Origin: Cytobacillus solani
Lineage (GTDB): Bacteria; Bacillota; Bacilli; Bacillales; Cytobacillaceae
Length of the DNA stretch: 64,000 nt
Assembly: GCF_001420595.1 (NCBI RefSeq)
Contig: NZ_LJIX01000003.1
Location: forward strand, 233,758 to 297,757
Direction of reading: 5' to 3'
Shown in pieces: positions 43,063 through 56,732 of this stretch (positions are counted from its first letter, which is position 1; the number at the start of each line of letters is the position of its first letter). The notes under the pieces are model-generated. The model saw nothing but the letters and a program-made list of their open reading frames with translations, did no database searches and had not been told where the DNA came from. The position numbers and the translations under genes are program-made.

Positions 43063-43736
43063 GTGATTAAAGCGGTTTTATTTGATTTAGATGGTACGTT
43101 ATTAAATCGAGATGCATCGTTAAAAATTTTTTAGATGAACAATACAAGCGGCTATATCAATATTTAGGACATATTCCAATAGAGAAGTATACTTCTAGGT
43201 TTATAGAATTAGAACAGAGAGGATATGTTGGAAAGAATAAGGTTTATCAGCAATTGATCGGTAAATTTAATATTAGCGGAATATCCCAGGAGATCTTACA
43301 TCAGGACTGTATAAATGAATTTAGCAGCTGCTGTGTTCCTTTTCCTAATCTCATAAACATATTAGAAAGTTTAAAGGAAAGATCCATCCGCTTAGGGATC
43401 ATTACGAATGGACAAGGAAAATTTCAAATGGATAATATTAAGGTTTTAGGGATTGAAAACTATTTTGATGCCATTCTAATTTCTGAATGGGAAGGAATAA
43501 AAAAGCCGAATCCAGAAATATTTAAGAGGGCATTAAGTAAATTGGATGCGGCAGCCTATGAAAGTATGTACGTGGGTGACCACCCAGAAAATGATGTGCT
43601 GAGCTCTAAAAATATAGGACTGTCAGCGGTATGGAAAAAGGACATATACTGGGGGCATGCTGAAGCAGATTTCATTATTAATGATTTAATGGAACTGCTC
43701 AAAATTGTTGAATCCCAAGAAGGAAGGACTTATTAG
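43063..43736 (+). pseudogene. HAD-superfamily hydrolase gene with a frameshift
   Basis: A GTG at 43063, with AAGGAG six bases upstream, opens VIKAVLFDLDGTLLNRDASLKIF, the Asp-x-Asp motif of HAD phosphatases, but meets TAG at 43132. The rest (LDEQYKRLYQYLG...IITNGQGKFQ...EGIKKPNPEIFKRAL...YVGDHPENDV) continues in another frame to 43736. One base is missing in the A5T6 run at 43122-43132. The whole would be about 225 residues, close to YsbA-type hydrolases. It may be an inactive gene, a sequencing slip in a homopolymer, or a slippage site. Confidence 0.8.
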
Positions 43737-43741
43737 TAATT

Positions 43742-44953
43742 ATGAATTCTCTACAACAAATTCATGTAAAGAAACCATTAGCGAAAGTATGGATGGTCCT
43801 TATATTGGGCTCCTTGACAGCCTTTGGTCCACTATCTTTAGATATGTATTTGCCATCCTTGCCGATAGTGGCGGATGACTTGCAGACAACTGCTTCTCTT
43901 GCACAGTTGAGTTTAACCTTTTGTTTATTAGGTCTGGCACTAGGACAATTATTTTTTGGACCGTTAAGTGATATACAGGGGAGGCGGAAACCGCTTGTAC
44001 TGACATTAATCATTTATTCGGTCTCGTCTGTTTTATGTGCGTTCAGTCCAAATGTATGGGTCCTTATTTTGCTCCGTTTTATTCAAGGTCTGACAGGAGC
44101 AGCAGGAATTGTCATTGCTCGGGCAACCGCACGAGATCAATATACGGGCAAAGATTTAACGAAGTTTGTTTCACTCTTAGCCCTTGTCAACGGTGCGGCG
44201 CCGATTCTTGCACCTATTTCGGGTGGGGTTATTTTACAGTTTGCTAGTTGGCAAACCGTATTTATTATTCTAGGAATTATCGGATTAGTGATGTTTCTTG
44301 TTGTTGCTCTTTTCCTGCCAGAAACCTTGCCTGAAGAGAAAAGGTCAGAAAGTGGTATGCTGGCTACACTAAAGACGTTCCGCAATCTTGTTAAGGATCG
44401 CCTGTTTATGGGATTTGCGCTGACGCAAGCATTTATATCAACAAGCATGTTTGCGTATATTGCGGGTTCCCCTTTTGTCCTGCAAAACCTTTACAATGTA
44501 ACGCCGCAGCAATTTAGTTTATTATTTGCGCTGAATGGAATAGGAATTATTGCCTCGGCTCAAATAACTGGGCGCTTAGCTAATACCATTAATGAAGTAA
44601 AACTATTAATGGGCGGGATTGTTCTTGCAGCTGCAGGAAGTATAGTTTTGCTTTTCGTTACCTTTTTACATCTTTCTTTATTTGCTATGGCAATTGCATT
44701 ATTTCTAGTTGTGGCAAGTGTTGGGATTGTATCGACAACCTCCTTTTCATTAGCCATGCAAAGTCAAGGAAGGTCTGCTGGAAGTGCTTCTGCACTCCTT
44801 GGTTTATTGCCGTTTATAGGGGGAGCCATTGTTTCTCCGTTAGTAGGTATTGCTGGTGAACAAAGCGCAGTTCCAATGACAATTATTATTGCGATTTTTA
44901 ATCTAGGTGCTTTGCTTTTATATAGTATTCTTTTGCAAAAGCGAAACAAATAG
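43742..44953 (+). CDS. Bcr/CflA-family drug exporter (MFS)
   Basis: A 403-residue, 12-helix major facilitator of the Bcr/CflA group: FGPLSLDMYLPSLPIVADDL near 30, GQLFFGPLSDIQGRRKP (motif A) near 70, and RFIQGLTGAAGIVIARATARD near 108. Relatives export bicyclomycin, chloramphenicol or sulfonamides, or L-cysteine. It starts six bases after the broken HAD gene and may depend on its transcript. Confidence 0.88.
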   Translation: MNSLQQIHVKKPLAKVWMVLILGSLTAFGPLSLDMYLPSLPIVADDLQTTASLAQLSLTFCLLGLALGQLFFGPLSDIQGRRKPLVLTLIIYSVSSVLCAFSPNVWVLILLRFIQGLTGAAGIVIARATARDQYTGKDLTKFVSLLALVNGAAPILAPISGGVILQFASWQTVFIILGIIGLVMFLVVALFLPETLPEEKRSESGMLATLKTFRNLVKDRLFMGFALTQAFISTSMFAYIAGSPFVLQNLYNVTPQQFSLLFALNGIGIIASAQITGRLANTINEVKLLMGGIVLAAAGSIVLLFVTFLHLSLFAMAIALFLVVASVGIVSTTSFSLAMQSQGRSAGSASALLGLLPFIGGAIVSPLVGIAGEQSAVPMTIIIAIFNLGALLLYSILLQKRNK

Positions 44954-45023
44954 CCATTTGCAATATTAAATGTTAGTAGAATAGGGAAAAAGAATATAGT
45001 ATTTCTGTGAGAAAGGAGGGAAG

Positions 45024-45467
45024 ATGTTGAAAAAGAAGGATATCAATTATTATCAGACATTTATTACCGTTGCGCCAGATTGCCTGGCAATGGAAGGAAT
45101 TGTGCCTCCTCTTCGAAAGGGAGGTGCAACCAAATCCCGGATTGAATATGATCTTCTCTCAAGCCATCCATATACATACACTCAGGAGGGTCTAATTTTT
45201 GAGGTATATATACGCCATAAATTGATTCCAGAGGAAGAGCTGCGGGCAAGAGGAACTCAGATTAGAGAAGAGCTATTTCAAAAATCCCAGGCTTGTTTAA
45301 GAGCCTCGATGCTTCCAAAAAAATACGGATGGGGGCTTCATTTTGATCGTGCGGGGAAGATTGCTCTCTACGGTCTTGAATCTTCAGATTATCAAAAGTA
45401 TCTTTTGAACGAAGGCAATGAACTAAAACTACTGCCCGCTATGCGAAACAGCCGTTTACGGTCCTAA
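45024..45467 (+). CDS. DUF6157 family protein
   Basis: A 147-residue protein that matches, from memory, the DUF6157 family: NYYQTFITVAPDC at the start, the block YDLLSSHPYTYTQEGLIFEVYIRHK near 40-64, and CLRASMLPKKYGWGLHFD near 92. There is no signal peptide or membrane helix. The function is unknown. GAAAGGAGG precedes the start. Confidence 0.7.
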   Translation: MLKKKDINYYQTFITVAPDCLAMEGIVPPLRKGGATKSRIEYDLLSSHPYTYTQEGLIFEVYIRHKLIPEEELRARGTQIREELFQKSQACLRASMLPKKYGWGLHFDRAGKIALYGLESSDYQKYLLNEGNELKLLPAMRNSRLRS

Positions 45468-45620
45468 GACTAACAACATCATTATCGATTCCAGAGGAAA
45501 AATCGAGAACGGGCATTGTCATGCTCGTTTTATTATTTGTCTAAGGGACATTACTTGTCATTGTTTTTGTATAAATCAGTCTATTAAGATTTATCTATAG
45601 ACTTTTTATTATAATTCGAT

Positions 45621-45645
45621 TATAGTTGTTAGTAATATAACTACT
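45621..45645 (+). promoter_or_regulatory. TrmB-regulator operator, copy 1
   Basis: TATAGTTGTTA (45621-45631), five bases, then ATAACTACT (45637-45645). The same halves with the same five-base gap occur before the EamA gene, in both cases 16 bases from the end of the site to the start codon. Shared site of the TrmB regulator, which is encoded directly downstream. Confidence 0.65.
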
Positions 45646-45660
45646 ATCGTGGAGGGGCAT

Positions 45661-46473
45661 ATGGAGGATAAAGCTATTATAGAATTGCAAAAACATGGTT
45701 TTTCAAAGTATGAATGCAAAGCATACATAGGTTTATTGAAATCACCCGCTGTTACCGGTTATGAATTAAGCAAGCGTTCTGGCGTTCCAAGATCCATGAT
45801 TTATGAAGTACTGGGGAAACTCCTTGATAAAGGAGCAATTCAAACAGTTCCTTCCGATCCTATTGTTTACAAACCGGTTGAGCCGAAACAGCTGCTTTCT
45901 CGTCTAAAAGAAGAGATGAATACATCATTAGAATGGCTGGAAACGTCGCTAACTATGTTTGAAAGTGACCAGAAAGTGGATGTGGTGACAAGGATTGTCC
46001 ATTATGAGCATATTGTTCAAGAAATGATTTCTATGATTCGCCTCTCGAAAAAGGAGATTTGGCTATCCGTATGGTCACCGATTGTGAAAGAGATTGAAAT
46101 GGCTATTCGGGAGAAGGAGGGATCCATCCCGATATTTACAGTTTTATTTGGAGCTGAAGAAAAGTCGCTAGGTCATACTTATCATCACAACTATATGGCA
46201 CCAGATATTGTTAGCAAACGAATGGGTGGATATTTGACGATTGTCATTCGGGATGAAGAAGAAGCGCTAATTGCGAAATTTAGCGACAGAGGTTCTGAAT
46301 GGGCTGTAAAGTCAACGGATCCTGCCCTTGTCCTTATTGCAACTGAATATATTCGGCACGATATTATGGTAGAAGAAACTATTAATATGCTCGGCCCCGG
46401 TAAGCTAGAAGCGCTTTGGAAAAGTCGAGAAGACTTAATTCAAGTAATGACGGGAAAAAACAGCTTAGAATAA
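45661..46473 (+). CDS. TrmB-family transcriptional regulator
   Basis: A 270-residue TrmB protein. The N-terminal winged helix is ELQKHGFSKYECKAYIGLLKSPAVTGYELSKRSGVPRSMIYEVLGKLLDKGAI. A coiled segment and a C-terminal effector domain of the phospholipase-D-like TrmB type follow (LSKKEIWLSVWSPIVKEIE). TrmB regulators of Archaea and some Firmicutes sense sugars, but many are uncharacterised. ATG 45661 follows GGAGGGG. It probably controls itself and the transporter downstream through twin operators. Confidence 0.85.
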   Translation: MEDKAIIELQKHGFSKYECKAYIGLLKSPAVTGYELSKRSGVPRSMIYEVLGKLLDKGAIQTVPSDPIVYKPVEPKQLLSRLKEEMNTSLEWLETSLTMFESDQKVDVVTRIVHYEHIVQEMISMIRLSKKEIWLSVWSPIVKEIEMAIREKEGSIPIFTVLFGAEEKSLGHTYHHNYMAPDIVSKRMGGYLTIVIRDEEEALIAKFSDRGSEWAVKSTDPALVLIATEYIRHDIMVEETINMLGPGKLEALWKSREDLIQVMTGKNSLE

Positions 46474-46484
46474 GCTGTTTTTTT
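46455..46484 (+). terminator. Rho-independent terminator overlapping the trmB-type stop
   Basis: AAAAAACAGCTTA (46455-46467) pairs with TAAGCTGTTTTTT (46471-46483) around GAA. It ends the regulator gene before the separate EamA promoter. Confidence 0.85.
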
Positions 46485-46494
46485 ATCAAAATAA

Positions 46495-46519
46495 TATAGT
46501 TGTTATTGTAATAACTACT
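46495..46519 (+). promoter_or_regulatory. TrmB-regulator operator, copy 2
   Basis: TATAGTTGTTA (46495-46505), five bases, ATAACTACT (46511-46519), the same site as at 45621-45645, again 16 bases from its start codon (ATG 46535). Confidence 0.65.
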
Positions 46520-46534
46520 TAAGGAGGAAGCAAT

Positions 46535-47422
46535 ATGTATCCAAAACTTAAATTTGCGCTCTCAATGGCTATATTCGGTTCTATTGGTTTATTTTCAATA
46601 AAAACCGGACTTCCCTCCATTGAATTGGTTTTCGTCCGCTGCGTTTGTGCAAGTATACTTCTGGGAATAATCTGGGGATTCCATTCGTTAAAAACAAAAA
46701 ATCAGAAAAAGACGGTTATTCCTCGCCGGGAGTATATACTTGCGCTGCTTTGTGGTGTTTTTCTTGTCATAAACTGGGTCTTTTTCTTTCGTTCAATCGA
46801 GGTCATGCCTATTACTGTGGCGGTTTCCATCTATCATTTAGCGCCAGTCATTGTACTTCTTCTAGGCACTTTCATCTTTAAAGAAAAAATAACCGGATTA
46901 GGAATGTTGTTTTTCTTTATCTGCTTTTTAGGTACCTTGTTGGTTGGAGGAATTCACCAACAATCATCTATTGCTGATTTCCTATCAAATGGGGTTCTTT
47001 GGGCATTTGCAGCAGCATTATTCTATGCGTTTACTTCCATCACGGGTAAGGGGATCCAAACCCTTAGTCCACTGGCGACAACAGTTATTCAAACAACATT
47101 GGGGATTATTTTATTGTTTCCATTAGTAGATTGGTCAAACTTTCTTCATCTTACCTTTGAAAATTGGTTTTATATACTTGTTACAGGGTTCATTCATACT
47201 GGATTTGTCTTTTACTTATTTTTCAGCGGCTTACGTGAGCTAAAGGCGCAAACGATTGCTATTTTGGTATTTATTGATCCGATTGTTGCTATTTTATTAG
47301 ATGTGCTTATTTTGAATTACCGCCCTGATATTTTCCAATTAGTAGGAATTTTTCTAGTGTTTGCGGGGATTAGTTATTCGCCCAAAAAGGCTAAAAATAT
47401 AGAAAAAGTAGCTGCTGGATAG
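46535..47422 (+). CDS. EamA/DMT-family transporter
   Basis: A 295-residue drug/metabolite transporter with ten helices in two EamA repeats (about 5-140 and 150-285). Typical blocks are FVRCVCASILLGI, VAVSIYHLAPVIVLLLGTFIFKEKI near 96-120 and ILVFIDPIVAILLDVL near 247. Members export amino acids, purines or drugs. AAGGAGG lies before ATG 46535. Twin operators link it to the TrmB regulator. Confidence 0.87.
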   Translation: MYPKLKFALSMAIFGSIGLFSIKTGLPSIELVFVRCVCASILLGIIWGFHSLKTKNQKKTVIPRREYILALLCGVFLVINWVFFFRSIEVMPITVAVSIYHLAPVIVLLLGTFIFKEKITGLGMLFFFICFLGTLLVGGIHQQSSIADFLSNGVLWAFAAALFYAFTSITGKGIQTLSPLATTVIQTTLGIILLFPLVDWSNFLHLTFENWFYILVTGFIHTGFVFYLFFSGLRELKAQTIAILVFIDPIVAILLDVLILNYRPDIFQLVGIFLVFAGISYSPKKAKNIEKVAAG

Positions 47423-47499
47423 CAGGAGTATTTCGATGGAAAAGCTAATATAGATAAAGTAACTTAACAGTCTAGGAAAAAAGAAAGTGAGATGGAATT

Positions 47500-47958
47500 A
47501 TGTCTCTTCACATCCGTGAAGTAACAGCAGACAATTGGCGTTTAGTGGCTGGTTTATCAGTATCTGAACAACAAACTCAATTTATTGAAAGTAATGCTTA
47601 CTCCTTAGCGGAATCAAAATTCGAAAACAATGGGGTTTCTGTGGGGCTGTATGATGGTGAAATACTTGTTGGGTATGCCATGTATGGATGGCCATCAGAA
47701 GTAAATCAAAGTGCTTGGCTTGATCGTTTCATGATTGATTACCGATATCAAGGCAATGGGTATGCTAAACAATTTTTGCCTCTTTTACTTGAATATATTC
47801 AGCAGCAATATGCTTGTCAAAAGATTTATTTAAGTCTTCATCCCGACAATGAACCTGCTCAAAGATTATATGAATCGTTTGGATTTTATTTAAATGGTGA
47901 AGTAGATGACAGTGGACCTGTTTTCGGCGTTGTTATGGAATTAAGGGTTAATAAATAA
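47500..47958 (+). CDS. GNAT acetyltransferase, BltD/spermidine acetyltransferase-like
   Basis: A 152-residue GNAT enzyme. The pattern VSEQQTQFIESNAYSLAES...VGLYDGEILVGYAMYG...WLDRFMIDYRYQGNGYAKQFL...PAQRLYESFGFYLNGEVD follows B. subtilis BltD closely. BltD acetylates spermidine and spermine; the same substrate is likely. In B. subtilis bltD lies next to the Blt drug exporter; here an EamA transporter gene is upstream instead, with 77 bases between. The terminator after it is shared with the convergent MFS gene. Confidence 0.8.
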   Translation: MSLHIREVTADNWRLVAGLSVSEQQTQFIESNAYSLAESKFENNGVSVGLYDGEILVGYAMYGWPSEVNQSAWLDRFMIDYRYQGNGYAKQFLPLLLEYIQQQYACQKIYLSLHPDNEPAQRLYESFGFYLNGEVDDSGPVFGVVMELRVNK

Positions 47959-47997
47959 CAGGAGGCGAATAGTACTGAGTGCTGTTCGTCTCCTGTT
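47957..47997. terminator. Bidirectional terminator between convergent genes
   Basis: AACAGGAGGCGAA (47957-47969) pairs with TTCGTCTCCTGTT (47985-47997), with one G-T pair. It lies between the ends of the acetyltransferase (+) and MFS (-) genes. Confidence 0.75.
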
Positions 47998-48009
47998 GTT
48001 TATATTTTA

Positions 48010-49176
48010 TTATCTGCTTACCTCATTTAATGAAACGTATTTACTCCTCCTCCATTGCAGCACGTGTATACATAATGCTGAGAAAATGCCTGCTAATGCT
48101 CCGATCATCCAGTTGACTTGCGGCATATGCTCAAACAGCCATCCGCCGGCACCTTGGCTAATGCCTCCACCGATAGCCATCGCAAGTAATGAAAAACCAA
48201 AATAGCTGGCTGAAAACTGAGGAGGTGCTATATCCGCTGTGTATTCATAAGAGGTTGGTTCCACGAGCATGATTCCAACGGCATATGTGCAAAAACCTAT
48301 CCAAAATAGTAGGAAGTTATCAGATAATCCGACTAATAATATTCCTGCTCCCATAATGCTCATTCCTATTTTAATAACTGATAATCTCTGAAATCTCTTT
48401 GTCCATTTTTGCAGCGGATATTGAAAGAAAACGACGATGATTCCATACACAATAAATAGACTTGAGACATATGATGAATGGTTAAATACCTTTGCAGCAT
48501 GTAATGGAATCGTTAAATATAATTGCATAAACATGAACCAAAACCCGATCATGCTAATCGTAAAAAAGATAAATAAACGATCTGACTTAACTTTTTTCCA
48601 AGAATCCGCAAATGATTGCTTTGGGACAGCTACCTTTTCATTCGGAAGAATTAGAAAGGTAAGGATGCCGCTGATGATAAAAATACCTCCACAAACGAGA
48701 GAAGAGTAGAAAAAGTCAAGCTGCAATAAGATTCCGCCCAATATACCAGCACATATGATCCCTGAGTGACGTACGATTTTATCAAGAGAAAAAATGTCGC
48801 CTCGCTTTTTAGAGGGAGTAAAGATTGTTAGTGCAGCTTTGCTTGTTGGTTCAAATAATGAACCTCCTATCCCTGTAATAATAGCTGCAGTAATTAATTC
48901 AAATGGGGTAGTGCAAAAGGCGAACAACAGGAATCCAGCCCCACGCAAGATCATCCCGATACTAATCATCAGCCGGTAATCAAAGCGATCGCCGAGTATT
49001 CCTGAGAGAAAGGATGTACCTTGCTGTGTTAATTGGCGGAGCATAAGGACAACCCCGGCGATTCCGGCGGAAAGGGCTAAGTTTCCTGTAATATAGGCAG
49101 ATAAAAATGGAATAAAGGCAAAAAAACTTACGTTCATAAGAAACGAGTTAACTAATAATAATCGAATGGCTTTCAT
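48010..49176 (-). CDS. MFS transporter
   Basis: A 388-residue, 12-helix major facilitator, probably DHA1 type: SGILGDRFDYRLMISIG as motif A near 57 and a second-half repeat FFQYPLQKWTKRFQRL near 250. Similar Bacillus proteins export drugs or small metabolites. The reverse-strand ribosome-binding site is AAAGGTGG. It is divergent from a LysR gene, which may control it. Confidence 0.82.
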   Translation of the reverse strand: MKAIRLLLVNSFLMNVSFFAFIPFLSAYITGNLALSAGIAGVVLMLRQLTQQGTSFLSGILGDRFDYRLMISIGMILRGAGFLLFAFCTTPFELITAAIITGIGGSLFEPTSKAALTIFTPSKKRGDIFSLDKIVRHSGIICAGILGGILLQLDFFYSSLVCGGIFIISGILTFLILPNEKVAVPKQSFADSWKKVKSDRLFIFFTISMIGFWFMFMQLYLTIPLHAAKVFNHSSYVSSLFIVYGIIVVFFQYPLQKWTKRFQRLSVIKIGMSIMGAGILLVGLSDNFLLFWIGFCTYAVGIMLVEPTSYEYTADIAPPQFSASYFGFSLLAMAIGGGISQGAGGWLFEHMPQVNWMIGALAGIFSALCIHVLQWRRSKYVSLNEVSR

Positions 49177-49346
49177 CTGGTTCCCACCTTTGTTTGACTA
49201 ATTTAGAAATAAATGAATGAATAGCTATATTAAATTACAAAGTCAGCGATGCTCTTTAATACAAAGTGTATCAACGGCTTTGCTATTTGTATAACGAATA
49301 ATTACAATGGTATTAATTATAAAATCGAATCGTTAGGATGAGGGAA

Positions 49347-50216
49347 ATGGAAATTCAACAACTTCGTGCTTTTTTGTCTGTCGCACAGACAAAAAACTTT
49401 ACTAAATCTGCTGATTTAATGTATGTGTCGCAATCAACTATAACGATGAGAATTAAAGCGTTGGAACATTCCCTTGGCAAAATGTTGTTTGAAAGGGATA
49501 ATCGCCAGGTTCATCTGACTGCTGCTGGAAAGGAATTATTGGATTATGCTAAAAGAATTGTCGAACTTGTTGATGAAGGGTCAAGAAAGCTGAACTTGGA
49601 GGAAAAATTTGATAGCTCGCTAGTCGTAGGGAGTCTACATTCATTATGGGATTATTTGCTCTTCCCTATTATGAAAGACTTTCAAATAAAACATCCCAAA
49701 ACGGCTCTTCGTTTTATAACAGGTCATTCGTGGGATATCGTGCAGCATATCCTTGATGGTGTCATTGATTTTGGCGTCGTCTATATTCCTCCATCCCATC
49801 CGGAAATAGAGGTAGTGAACTTTAAAAGTGAGGAAATTAAGTTGGTTGCCAGAGCGGATAATCCTTTTACCGAGGAAATTGATTTAAGTACTTTAACGGC
49901 ATTGCCTTATATTCATATGGAGTGGGGACCAGGTTATAAATTATGGTTTGAAGAATGCGTCGGTAAGCAAGTATTTGCTTTACAAGTTGATCATGCCTCA
50001 TTATATATCCATTATTTGCAAAATGATAATTTTATCGGACTGCTGCCATCTGCTATTGCTGACACACTCATCCAAGAAGGGGAGCTTACAGAGCTTCGCT
50101 ATCGATCAAAAGTAAAAGCACCTTTCATTCAAAGCTATATCATTTATCCTAAACGCAAGTATGAAGCAGTAAAGCATTTGTTAGATTACATGATGCAAGC
50201 TGCGGATAGAATGTAA
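49347..50216 (+). CDS. LysR family regulator
   Basis: A 289-residue LysR regulator. The winged helix is MEIQQLRAFLSVAQTKNFTKSADLMYVSQSTITMRIKALEHSLGKMLFER, then a substrate-binding domain from about 90. ATG 49347 is favoured by AGGATGAGGG upstream and by the normal LysR opening. Divergent from the MFS gene, its most probable target; no clear T-N11-A box was pinned down in the 170 bases between them. Confidence 0.87.
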   Translation: MEIQQLRAFLSVAQTKNFTKSADLMYVSQSTITMRIKALEHSLGKMLFERDNRQVHLTAAGKELLDYAKRIVELVDEGSRKLNLEEKFDSSLVVGSLHSLWDYLLFPIMKDFQIKHPKTALRFITGHSWDIVQHILDGVIDFGVVYIPPSHPEIEVVNFKSEEIKLVARADNPFTEEIDLSTLTALPYIHMEWGPGYKLWFEECVGKQVFALQVDHASLYIHYLQNDNFIGLLPSAIADTLIQEGELTELRYRSKVKAPFIQSYIIYPKRKYEAVKHLLDYMMQAADRM

Positions 50217-50344
50217 AATAATTTAGGCAAAAGTAAATGGCTTAGAGGATGAAATCCATTTGTGCAGTATAAATTGTAAGAAGTAGTAGTGTCGTTAATT
50301 TTTGTGAGTGATCAATATTGAAAAAAGATTTTTCTATTTTGCTA

Positions 50345-50373
50345 TTGATTTTTAAGAGAAATGATTGTAATAT
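50345..50373 (+). promoter_or_regulatory. rRNA promoter 1 (upstream)
   Basis: TTGATT (50345-50350), 17-base spacer, TAATAT (50368-50373). The first of three tandem candidate promoters in a 410-base stretch with no gene. Confidence 0.5.
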
Positions 50374-50437
50374 AATATATCTCAGCTGAAAGATCAGATG
50401 AATGATATAAATTTTCATTTATTTAATTTTTTAGTTG

Positions 50438-50467
50438 TTGACAAAAGTCGGTTTAATTTGATAAGAT
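50438..50467 (+). promoter_or_regulatory. rRNA promoter 2
   Basis: TTGACA (50438-50443), 18-base spacer, TAAGAT (50462-50467). Confidence 0.65.
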
Positions 50468-50508
50468 GTAAATCTGTTGTTGTCACAGAAATTATTTCAA
50501 AAAAGTAA

Positions 50509-50537
50509 TTGACAACATTTCGACAGTATGATATAAT
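50509..50537 (+). promoter_or_regulatory. rRNA promoter 3 (consensus)
   Basis: TTGACA (50509-50514), 17-base spacer, TATAAT (50532-50537): a full consensus SigA promoter about 93 bases before the mature 16S start. Confidence 0.9.
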
Positions 50538-50629
50538 AAAATTCTGTCACAAAATAGTTCTTTGAAAACTAAACAAAGCAAAACGTCAACGTAAATTCAA
50601 GTTTTAAAACTTAAGAGCTAATCTTACTC

Positions 50630-55430
<4,801 letters not shown>

Positions 55431-55495
55431 AAAATGAAATACATGATGTCTGTCTGTTATCTAGTTTTGAAGGAATAATCCTTTAACTAAAAATA

Positions 55496-55613
<118 letters not shown>

Positions 55614-55640
55614 TAGGCCCTAATGTTGGGCTATTTTTTT
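55614..55640 (+). terminator. Terminator-like hairpin after 5S
   Basis: TAGG-CCC pairs with GGGCTA, followed by a T-run (55634-55640). tRNA genes continue beyond it, so it may act only partly or after processing. Confidence 0.5.
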
Positions 55641-55656
55641 CGTCTAATTTAATATG

Positions 55657-55731
55657 GGCCCCTTGGTCAAGCGGTTAAGACACCGCCCTTTCACGGCGGT
55701 AACACGGGTTCGAATCCCGTAGGGGTCACCA
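55657..55731 (+). tRNA. tRNA-Glu (TTC)
   Basis: Cloverleaf with anticodon TTC; acceptor GGCCCCT pairs with AGGGGTC; CCA encoded. Confidence 0.95.
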
Positions 55732-55735
55732 TTTT

Positions 55736-55811
55736 GGAGGATTAGCTCAGCTGGGAGAGCATCTGCCTTACAAGCAGAGGGTCGGCGGTTCGATCCCGTC
55801 ATCCTCCACCA
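55736..55811 (+). tRNA. tRNA-Val (TAC)
   Basis: Cloverleaf starting GGAGGAT, anticodon TAC, CCA encoded. Confidence 0.95.
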
Positions 55812-55881
55812 TAATTTTTATACCGGTATTTCCCAATTGAATGCCGATAGTTCGCGTATTTTGTTTTTCTTTTTATTTTAT

Positions 55882-55957
55882 GGGGCCTTAGCTCAGCTGG
55901 GAGAGCGCCTGCCTTGCACGCAGGAGGTCAGCGGTTCGATCCCGCTAGGCTCCACCA
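55882..55957 (+). tRNA. tRNA-Ala (TGC)
   Basis: Cloverleaf with anticodon TGC and the G3-U70 pair that marks tRNA-Ala; CCA encoded. A 70-base gap precedes it. Confidence 0.95.
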
Positions 55958-55981
55958 TATAGATTATTAACATAATATTTT

Positions 55982-56055
55982 GGCGGCGTAGCTCAGCTGG
56001 CTAGAGCGTACGGTTCATACCCGTGAGGTCGGGGGTTCGATCCCCTCTGCCGCTA
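55982..56055 (+). tRNA. tRNA-Met elongator (CAT)
   Basis: Cloverleaf starting GGCGGCG, anticodon CAT, close to the B. subtilis elongator tRNA-Met and not the lysidine tRNA-Ile. CCA is not encoded: the 3' end reads A then CTT. Confidence 0.9.
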
Positions 56056-56067
56056 CTTATTTAATAT

Positions 56068-56160
56068 GGAGGAATACCCAAGTCCGGCTGAAGGGATCGG
56101 TCTTGAAAACCGACAGGCGGGTCAAACCGCGCAGGGGTTCGAATCCCCTTTCCTCCTCCA
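56068..56160 (+). tRNA. tRNA-Ser (TGA)
   Basis: Long variable arm (93 bases), anticodon TGA, acceptor GGAGGAA; CCA encoded. The base before CCA is T instead of the G usual for Ser. Confidence 0.93.
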
Positions 56161-56167
56161 TTTAATT

Positions 56168-56193
56168 TAATATTACTATCGCGGGGTGGAGCA
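56168..56193 (+). repeat. Duplicated tRNA-fMet 5' end (left copy)
   Basis: 26 bases identical to 56313-56338: 12 bases of flank plus the first 14 bases of tRNA-fMet (CGCGGGGTGGAGCA). After this the sequence leaves the tRNA. Confidence 0.9.
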
Positions 56194-56312
56194 CGATCGA
56201 AAACGCTTCGAAGGAATTACTTCAGCGCACCGATTGAGCTGCTGCTTGAATAATCTTCCCGAAATCGGGGCGGTTATTTTAACTGTAAGATAATTGCATA
56301 ATTAAAAATTTA
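56194..56312. other. 119-bp insert between two copies of the tRNA-fMet 5' end
   Basis: Sequence between the direct repeats. No open frame with a start and no tRNA. Part is GC-richer (CCCGAAATCGGGG forms a small hairpin near 56259-56272), and the last 40 bases are AT-rich. No known element is recognised. Confidence 0.6.
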
Positions 56313-56324
56313 TAATATTACTAT

Positions 56325-56398
<74 letters not shown>

Positions 56399-56401
56399 TA
56401 T

Positions 56402-56478
56402 GGTCCGGTAGTTCAGTTGGTTAGAATGCCTGCCTGTCACGCAGGAGGTCGCGGGTTCGAGTCCCGTCCGGACCGCCA
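56402..56478 (+). tRNA. tRNA-Asp (GTC)
   Basis: Cloverleaf starting GGTCCGG, anticodon GTC, discriminator G, CCA encoded. Confidence 0.95.
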
Positions 56479-56491
56479 TTTTTTTGTATTT

Positions 56492-56567
56492 GGCTCAGTA
56501 GCTCAGTCGGTAGAGCAAAGGACTGAAAATCCTTGTGTCGGCGGTTCGATTCCGTCCTGAGCCACCA
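56492..56567 (+). tRNA. tRNA-Phe (GAA)
   Basis: Cloverleaf starting GGCTCAG, anticodon GAA, CCA encoded. Confidence 0.95.
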
Positions 56568-56583
56568 TTTTCATTCTAAATAT

Positions 56584-56660
56584 GGCGGTTGTGGCGAAGT
56601 GGTTAACGCATCGGATTGTGGTTCCGACATTCGTGGGTTCGATTCCCATCAGCCGCCCCA
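56584..56660 (+). tRNA. tRNA-His (GTG)
   Basis: Cloverleaf with anticodon GTG and the extra 5' G at position -1 pairing with C73; CCA encoded. Confidence 0.95.
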
Positions 56661-56732
56661 TTTGTGTAATTTATGTAGAATTGGTTAGATCATGTAGTTT
56701 TTTCAATGATGTAATTGATGATGAAATTTCAA

